Of a DNA stretch of 64,000 nucleotides, positions 59,040-64,000 are shown one piece after another (the stretch's first letter is position 1; each line of letters begins with the position of its first letter). The stretch is from the NCBI RefSeq assembly GCF_009498275.1, contig NZ_CP045643.1, positions 8,184,001 through 8,248,000 of the forward strand, read 5' to 3'. The translations under genes and the position numbers were made by a program. The stretch is from Streptomyces fagopyri. Lineage in GTDB: Bacteria > Actinomycetota > Actinomycetes > Streptomycetales > Streptomycetaceae. Under the pieces are notes generated by a model. The model had not been told where the DNA came from, searched no databases, and saw nothing but the letters and a program-made list of their open reading frames with translations.

Positions 59040-59371
59040 GATGCCCCGCCCCCTTGTGCGCCTCGGCTGTGCCCTGTCCCGGATCCCGCGCGGGCGGCGG
59101 TCCGGTGTGCGCGCCCTCCACGGGAGTGCCGTCCCGTGCGGTGCAGTCTGCCCGCAGGCAGCGGCGAGCACCAGTGCGCACGACGAGGTGACAGCGGGGA
59201 CGGGAGCACTCGACCGGGTGCGCCCCCATCGCTTCGGACATCCTGCCCCAGGGGTGCCTTTGAGTCGCTCAAAGACGTGTTTATGCAGGTGAGAAGCGTG
59301 CGCAAGGTGTTTATGATCGGGGCGTCCGACCATCTCGACCGGCGTCGGAGCGATGCGTTAGGAGCCCCGCC
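59040..59371. promoter_or_regulatory. Divergent promoter region with palindrome and direct repeats
   Basis: No gene is visible in these 332 bp. Upstream of the Cds1-like gene lie the perfect palindrome CTTTGAG-tcg-CTCAAAG (59258-59274) and two copies of GTGTTTATG (59277-59285 and 59307-59315), exactly 30 bp apart. They are candidate regulator sites or overlapping promoters. Confidence 0.55.
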
Positions 59372-60496
59372 GTGAGCAGCCCCCAGCAGATCCGGACCGG
59401 CGAAACCCTCGATGTCGACCACAGCGACGCGCGGTACCGGACCTGGCTCAAAGAGGCCGTCCGCAAGGTGCACGCCGATGCGAACCGCTCGGCCGACACG
59501 CATCTGCTGCGCTTCCCGCTGCCCGAGGCGTGGGGTATCGACCTGTATCTGAAGGACGAGTCGACCCACCCCACCGGGAGCCTCAAGCACCGGCTCGCCC
59601 GTTCGCTCTTCCTCTACGGCCTGTGCAACGGCTGGATCCGTCCGGGCCGTCCCGTGATCGAGGCGTCCAGTGGCTCGACGGCCGTCTCCGAGGCGTACTT
59701 CGCGAAGCTCGTCGGAGTGCCCTTCATCGCGGTGATGCCCCGCACGACGAGCGCCGAGAAGTGCCGCCTGATCGAGTTCCACGGCGGGCAGTGCCACTTC
59801 GTGGACGACTCCCGCAGGATGTACGAGGAGTCCGCCGCCCTCGCGGTCGAGACCGGCGGCCACTACATGGACCAGTTCACCTACGCGGAACGCGCCACGG
59901 ACTGGCGCGGGAACAACAACATCGCCGAATCCATCTTCCGGCAACTGGAGTTGGAGCGTTTCCCGGAGCCCGCGTGGATCGTCGCCACGGCCGGCACCGG
60001 CGGCACCTCGGCGACCCTCGCACGCTACGTCCACTACATGCAGTACGACACCCGCATCTGCGTCGCCGACCCGGAGAACTCGTGCTTCTTCGAGGGCTGG
60101 ACCACCGGCGATCCGGACGTCACCTGCGACTGCGGCTCGCGGATCGAGGGCATCGGCCGACCCCGGATGGAACCGAGTTTCGTACCCGGCGCCATCGACC
60201 GGATGATGAAGGTGCCCGATGCCGCGACCGTCGCGGCCGTACGGGCACTGGAACAGGCCATCGGCCGCAAGGCGGGCGGCTCGACCGGCACCGGCCTGTG
60301 GAGCGCGCTGAAGATCGTCGCCGAGATGGTGACCGAGGGACGCAACGGCAGTGTCGTCACCCTGTTGTGCGACCCGGGGGACCGGTATCTGGACAAGTAC
60401 TACTCGGACACGTGGCTGGCCGATCAGGGTCTGGACATCGCGCCCTACACGTCCGCCATCGCGTCGCTCCTGGACACGGGCGTCTGGCCCGACTGA
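59372..60496 (+). CDS. PLP-dependent cysteine synthase-like/cysteine desulfhydrase (Cds1-like)
   Basis: A 374-aa fold-type II PLP enzyme, GTG 59372 after TTAGGAG. The PLP lysine is in [15 protein letters not shown] (Lys at about residue 72), the substrate loop is [12 protein letters not shown], and the phosphate loop [11 protein letters not shown] matches the family glycine-rich loop. The [13 protein letters not shown] block and length resemble mycobacterial Cds1 (cysteine desulfhydrase) more than CysK/CysM. It would degrade cysteine to pyruvate, ammonia and sulfide, or make cysteine by beta-replacement. The promoter carries a strong palindrome. Confidence 0.85.
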   Translation: MSSPQQIRTGETLDVDHSDARYRTWLKEAVRKVHADANRSADTHLLRFPLPEAWGIDLYLKDESTHPTGSLKHRLARSLFLYGLCNGWIRPGRPVIEASSGSTAVSEAYFAKLVGVPFIAVMPRTTSAEKCRLIEFHGGQCHFVDDSRRMYEESAALAVETGGHYMDQFTYAERATDWRGNNNIAESIFRQLELERFPEPAWIVATAGTGGTSATLARYVHYMQYDTRICVADPENSCFFEGWTTGDPDVTCDCGSRIEGIGRPRMEPSFVPGAIDRMMKVPDAATVAAVRALEQAIGRKAGGSTGTGLWSALKIVAEMVTEGRNGSVVTLLCDPGDRYLDKYYSDTWLADQGLDIAPYTSAIASLLDTGVWPD

Positions 60497-60506
60497 ACCC
60501 GCACCG

Positions 60507-60520
60507 CCCGCGCACGCGGG
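60507..60520. terminator. Small hairpin between convergent genes
   Basis: CCCGCG-ca-CGCGGG (60507-60520; effectively a 5-bp stem with a 4-nt loop) lies in the 43-bp gap between the convergent PLP enzyme and SRPBCC genes. Confidence 0.4.
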
Positions 60521-60539
60521 ACCGACGTCCGGGCCGGAT

Positions 60540-61019
60540 TCACGTGTGTGCCGACGCCAGCCGCCGGTCCAGTGCCCTGACCGCGTCCCGGAAGGCCCGG
60601 CCGAGACCCGCCCGGCCCACCTTGAGGGCCACCCGGAAGGGAGCCGTCCCGTCGGCGGCGAACGTCCACTGCACGCGCGTCCCGCTCCCGGCCGGAGTCA
60701 GTCGCCACTCCTCGACCAGGGCACGGGCACCGGGCGCGTTCGTGGTGTCCACCCGGTACGCGTACACCTCCGGAGCCCTGGAGGCCAGCACGGTCTCCTG
60801 GAAACGCGTCCCGCCCAGCAGCCTCACCTCGCGCCCGGTGCCGTCCCCGCTCGGCCGGGCGAGCGTCACGGCCGAGAACCACTCGCTCCAGCCGGACACG
60901 TCCTCGGCCAGCGCCCGGAAGACTGCGTCGGGAAGAGCGGTCATCTCGCGGGCGAACACCAGACGCAGGGGAGCGGTCTCGGCGAAGTCGAGACCCACCG
61001 GGCGCAGACGGCGTGCCAT
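60540..61019 (-). CDS. SRPBCC/polyketide cyclase-like protein
   Basis: A 159-aa START/SRPBCC-fold protein (ATG 61019, AGGGGG upstream). Family features are REMTALPDAVFRALAEDVSGWSEWFSAV at the first helix-strand unit, EEWRLTPAGSGTRVQWTF in the sheet and a long C-terminal helix with Arg/Ala. These proteins bind hydrophobic ligands; no specific ligand is suggested. Confidence 0.88.
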   Translation of the reverse strand: MARRLRPVGLDFAETAPLRLVFAREMTALPDAVFRALAEDVSGWSEWFSAVTLARPSGDGTGREVRLLGGTRFQETVLASRAPEVYAYRVDTTNAPGARALVEEWRLTPAGSGTRVQWTFAADGTAPFRVALKVGRAGLGRAFRDAVRALDRRLASAHT

Positions 61020-61128
61020 GGACGAACCCCCTGACGGGAACGGAGTCCCGGGCGCGGGCGGACGGTGACCGGAACGCACCCGTACCGTGGACCGCCGCAC
61101 GGGCAGCGTCACCCTAGCTGGCGGGCCG

Positions 61129-61959
61129 TCAGATGTCTGTACCGTCCGCCGGTTCACCGGCCACCACGAGGTGGGTCGGATGTTCGGCTATCTCCGCGCG
61201 TGCCTCGGCCGGCAGCCCGGCGTCCGTCACCAGCGTGTCCACCTGCTCCAGCGCGGCGAACGAACTCAGGCCCACCGTGCCCCACTTGGTGTGGTCGGCG
61301 ACGACGACGACGCGCCGTGCGGACTGCACCAGCCGTCGGTTGGTCTCGGCCTCCGCCAGGTTCGGTGTCGACAGACCCGCTTCCACGGATATCCCGTGCA
61401 CCCCCAGGAACAGCACGTCGAAGTGGAGCGCGGCGATGGCCTGGTCGGCCACCGGGCCGACGAGCGAGTCGGATGGCGTGCGCACCCCACCGGTCAGGAC
61501 GACCGTGGCCGCCCCCTGCCGCTGACCGGAGACGCGCTGCGCGGCGTGGAACACGTCCGCGACCCGCACCGAGTTGGTGACCACGGTCAGATCCGGCACG
61601 TCCAGGAGCCGATGGGCCAGCGCGTACGTCGTCGTGCCGCCCGAGAGGGCGATCGCGGTGCCCGGGGCGACCAGCTGGGCGGCGGCCCGCGCGATGTCCT
61701 CCTTGGCACTCAGCTCCAGGCCCGACTTGGCCTCGAAACCCGGCTCGTGCGTACTCGCCTCGGCGACCGGCACCGCACCGCCGTGCACCTTCTCCACCAC
61801 TCCCTGGCGCGCGAGGGCGTCGAGGTCGCGGCGGACCGTCATGTCGGAGACCCCGAGCTTGCGGGTCAGTTCGTTCACCCTGACGCCGCCCCGGCGCCGC
61901 ACCTCGTCGAGGATCAGGGCGCGACGCTGCTCCGCGAGGAGGTTCTGATTCTCACTCAC
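61129..61959 (-). CDS. DeoR-family transcriptional regulator
   Basis: A 276-aa regulator, GTG 61959 with GGAG upstream. N-terminal HTH: EQRRALILDEVRRRGGVRVNELTRKLGVSDMTVRRDLDALARQGVVEKVHGGAV. The DeoRC sensor domain (from about residue 75) has the sugar-phosphate motifs LSGGTTTYALA, VLTGGV and DHTKWG. It should sense a phosphosugar and control a sugar-catabolic operon that is not in this window. Confidence 0.93.
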   Translation of the reverse strand: MSENQNLLAEQRRALILDEVRRRGGVRVNELTRKLGVSDMTVRRDLDALARQGVVEKVHGGAVPVAEASTHEPGFEAKSGLELSAKEDIARAAAQLVAPGTAIALSGGTTTYALAHRLLDVPDLTVVTNSVRVADVFHAAQRVSGQRQGAATVVLTGGVRTPSDSLVGPVADQAIAALHFDVLFLGVHGISVEAGLSTPNLAEAETNRRLVQSARRVVVVADHTKWGTVGLSSFAALEQVDTLVTDAGLPAEARAEIAEHPTHLVVAGEPADGTDI

Positions 61960-62197
61960 GTCCGCTCCGGTCCTTCCGTCCGACCTGCCCGACACTCCGT
62001 CCGAACCCGCTCCCACGTGGCCATTCTCCCTCTCCGAGCCCCCAGGACGCCCCATCCTCGCACGGGGTACCGACAGTGGCGCCACTCCCTGTGAGGACAC
62101 CGCTCCACTCCCTTCACGGCGCCGTCACACGTATCGGGGAGATTCCGTGACCATCGGTGCGGGCGCGGCCCCCGGCGGAGATCCTTGTTCCCGGCCC

Positions 62198-64000
62198 ATG
62201 ACACAGGGACGGACACGGCACGGGGGAAGCACAGGAAGAGTGGAGCGCGCACGGGAACAGACCTCGGCGGGAGAGCTCACCGGCCCCGCGCAACGGCCCG
62301 AAGCGGCCGAGACCGCCCTCGAACTCCTGGTCCACGGAGTCGGTGGCACCACGCCCGAGGAGATGCTGGACGATCCGCGCACGGTCCGGATCAGCGGCGA
62401 CGACGTCGCGGCCGTCCACCGGCGCCGCGAGGACGCCGACGCGGAGCGGCGCCCCGACGACTACCGGGGCAGACCGGTCCCCGAGGCCTATGTGTGGTGC
62501 AACCTCACCTCCGGCAACGGCACCCGTGCCCTGTGGCTGTTGCTGCTGCCCTTCATGGTCGTCAACCTCGCCCACTGGATGCGCCCCGCCGGCCGCGGCC
62601 GGCGGCGGACGGTCCGCCTCTACGGGCTGCTCGTCCGGCTGACCGGTCTCACCCTGACCGTGCTGCTGGTCGCCGCCGCCTGCGAGGTCGCCCTCGACCT
62701 GGCCGCCTGGCAGTGCGCGGGCACCCGCGCCTGCGCCGAGGAACACTCCTGGCCGGCCTTCCTCTCCCCCGAGCTGTCCCACGACGGCTGGTGGAGCCGG
62801 CCCGGCCGCCGCCTCGCCCTGGCCTGCGTGGTGCCCACGGCCCTGACCTGCCTGCTGTGGTACCTGTCCCACCGCACCTGGAGCGCGTACGAATCCCAGC
62901 TGCCGGTGTCCCGCGCGGCCGAACCCGAGGAGGAGACCGACCCCACCGCGCTCGGCCGCCCCGGCTTCTGGTACGGGCGCCGCCTGGTGGCACGGCTGCG
63001 CGCGGCGCACACCGCCGCGGGTCTGCTGACGGTCACCGCGGCGGTCGGCGGCCCCGCGGCCAGCTTCGACAGCGAGGCCGCAGGTCCCGTCCTGCTCGGG
63101 TTCCTGGGCCGGTCGCTGTACACGGTCCTCGCGGCGGGCGCGGTCGTCGTGCTGTGGGTGGTCTGCCGTCGCGGGCGCAGCGAGCACCGCCTCGACCGCG
63201 AACTGGACGCGAGACTGGTACGCGCGCTGCCGGTGGGCGCGACCCTCCTGCTCGTTCTCACCCTGCTGTACGCCGGCTGGTCACGGCCCGGCTGGCGGTC
63301 GACGGGCCGGCTGCCCGGTGACGCGGCCTTCGGCGGCATCGCCCTCGGCCAGGGACTGCTCGTCGTCGCGCTCGGTGTGGTGGCGAGCGTCCTGTACCGC
63401 GGCCTCCCGGGGGGCGGCGCTGCCGTACGGACGGAGGACACCCCCGCCGACACACGCACGGCGATGCGAGGGCTGGCCGGGCCCGCCGTCGCGATGCTGG
63501 CCTGCGCCCTGGGCGGTGTGATGTCCGGCGGAGTGGCCCAGCGCGTCGCCGACTGGCTGGACGGCACGCAGGGCTCGCTCCCGGGGCCGCCCGTCCTGCT
63601 GACCTGGCAGGCGTCCGTGATCCCGCTGACGCTGCTCGTGCTCCTCGGACTCTGCGGCCGACTGGCCCTGCGCACCTGGCGTCTGCGCGCCCGGGAGACG
63701 CGCGCGGTGGAGCGCGACTACCGCGGGGAGCCCAAGGACAGAGCCCGTACCCGCCGCATCGCCGGCACCCGCGCCATGGCCGCCCTCACCGACCGGGCAC
63801 CCCTCGCCGTCGGGACCTTCTCCTTCGTGACGCTGCTCCTCGGTTCCGGAGCCCTGGTGGGCGCGCTGACGACCGGCGACACGCCGGCCCGGGCCGCGCG
63901 AGGGTCGTACGCCTTCGTCCACGGCGCCGCCGAAACCGCGCAGTCCCTCGGGTCCTGGCTGATCGGGCTCGGATTCATACTGCTCGTCGCCTCGGGCCGG
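62198..64000 (+). CDS. Large integral membrane protein, 3' end outside the window
   Basis: An open frame of 601 codons from ATG 62198 with no stop before the right edge. The N-terminal soluble part (residues 1-105) contains ELLVHGVGGTTPEEMLDDPRTV, an alpha/beta-hydrolase-like HGxGG oxyanion segment. From about 108 onward there are at least eight membrane helices (LWLLLLPFMVVNLAHWM, LTLTVLLVAAACEVALDLAAW and others) with basic loops. I recall conserved Streptomyces membrane proteins of this type without known function. The start is uncertain because no strong RBS precedes it. The coding frame is clear from third-position GC bias and the continuous hydrophobic pattern. Confidence 0.8.
   Translation, partial: MTQGRTRHGGSTGRVERAREQTSAGELTGPAQRPEAAETALELLVHGVGGTTPEEMLDDPRTVRISGDDVAAVHRRREDADAERRPDDYRGRPVPEAYVWCNLTSGNGTRALWLLLLPFMVVNLAHWMRPAGRGRRRTVRLYGLLVRLTGLTLTVLLVAAACEVALDLAAWQCAGTRACAEEHSWPAFLSPELSHDGWWSRPGRRLALACVVPTALTCLLWYLSHRTWSAYESQLPVSRAAEPEEETDPTALGRPGFWYGRRLVARLRAAHTAAGLLTVTAAVGGPAASFDSEAAGPVLLGFLGRSLYTVLAAGAVVVLWVVCRRGRSEHRLDRELDARLVRALPVGATLLLVLTLLYAGWSRPGWRSTGRLPGDAAFGGIALGQGLLVVALGVVASVLYRGLPGGGAAVRTEDTPADTRTAMRGLAGPAVAMLACALGGVMSGGVAQRVADWLDGTQGSLPGPPVLLTWQASVIPLTLLVLLGLCGRLALRTWRLRARETRAVERDYRGEPKDRARTRRIAGTRAMAALTDRAPLAVGTFSFVTLLLGSGALVGALTTGDTPARAARGSYAFVHGAAETAQSLGSWLIGLGFILLVASGR

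Noticed and set aside
62185..63321. 378-codon plus-strand frame near the right edge
   Set aside because: Arg/Pro/Gly-rich shadow; the adjacent frame from 62198 encodes a coherent membrane protein that continues past the edge.

Overview
The window is chromosomal DNA of a high-GC actinomycete, almost certainly Streptomyces. The support is very high GC with G/C-biased third codon positions, many GTG starts, ATGA/GTGA stop-start overlaps, a four-gene conservon (cvnA-D), a DesK/LuxR-type two-component pair and a multimodular type I polyketide synthase. I see no tRNA, rRNA, CRISPR array, insertion sequence or phage gene. One gene (62198 onward) runs off the right edge.

Left arm (1-14.4 kb): a PASTA lipoprotein, a tiny secreted protein, a P-loop kinase/Nudix fusion, an M20 dipeptidase, a geranylgeranyl-reductase-family flavoprotein, a non-coding repeat-rich stretch, a divergent F420-type reductase/TetR pair with clustered palindromes, a two-component system, a divergent MFS/MarR pair with palindromes, a maleylpyruvate-isomerase-like protein, a gene graveyard (remnants of an MmyB-type regulator and perhaps an amino-acid permease) and a second MFS transporter.

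Centre (14.6-36.9 kb): the main attraction. After a stand-alone 71-aa peptide gene with its own strong terminator come a fatty acyl-AMP ligase (FAAL), a 4,882-aa megasynthase, a carrier protein/thioester reductase and two alpha/beta-hydrolases. The megasynthase reads ACP-KS-AT-DH-(ER remnant)-KR-ACP-KS-AT-DH-KR-ACP-C-FkbH, and the next protein begins with the fourth carrier protein and a thioester reductase. Read together, the end of the line is C-FkbH-CP-TR: an NRPS-like termination module in which an FkbH glyceryl-loading domain stands where an adenylation domain would be. The predicted chemistry is a FAAL-primed, twice-extended lipid joined to a C3 (glyceryl) unit and released reductively. 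The TR protein carries a C-terminal domain, and the next gene a Cys-nucleophile hydrolase, that resemble parts of GMC-oxidase/hydrolase fusion proteins. No dedicated regulator, thioesterase or phosphopantetheinyl transferase is in the cluster.

Right of it (36.9-50 kb): a DUF6924-like protein, a histidine-ammonia-lyase-family protein whose MIO triad reads Gly-Thr-Gly instead of Ala-Ser-Gly, and a quaternary-amine ABC uptake system. The binding protein of that system is separated from its permeases and ATPase by a complete conservon on the opposite strand. A secreted GH92 mannosidase follows.

Right arm (50-64 kb): an RlmG-like rRNA methyltransferase, an AlkB-type dioxygenase preceded by a G-rich 9-bp tandem repeat, a ROK protein, a frameshifted phosphotriesterase pseudogene, a SHOCT/ABC-ATPase/FtsX operon, an anti-sigma-type ATPase, a conserved hypothetical, a Cds1/cysteine-synthase-like enzyme with a palindromic promoter, an SRPBCC protein, a DeoR regulator and the 5' part of a large membrane protein.
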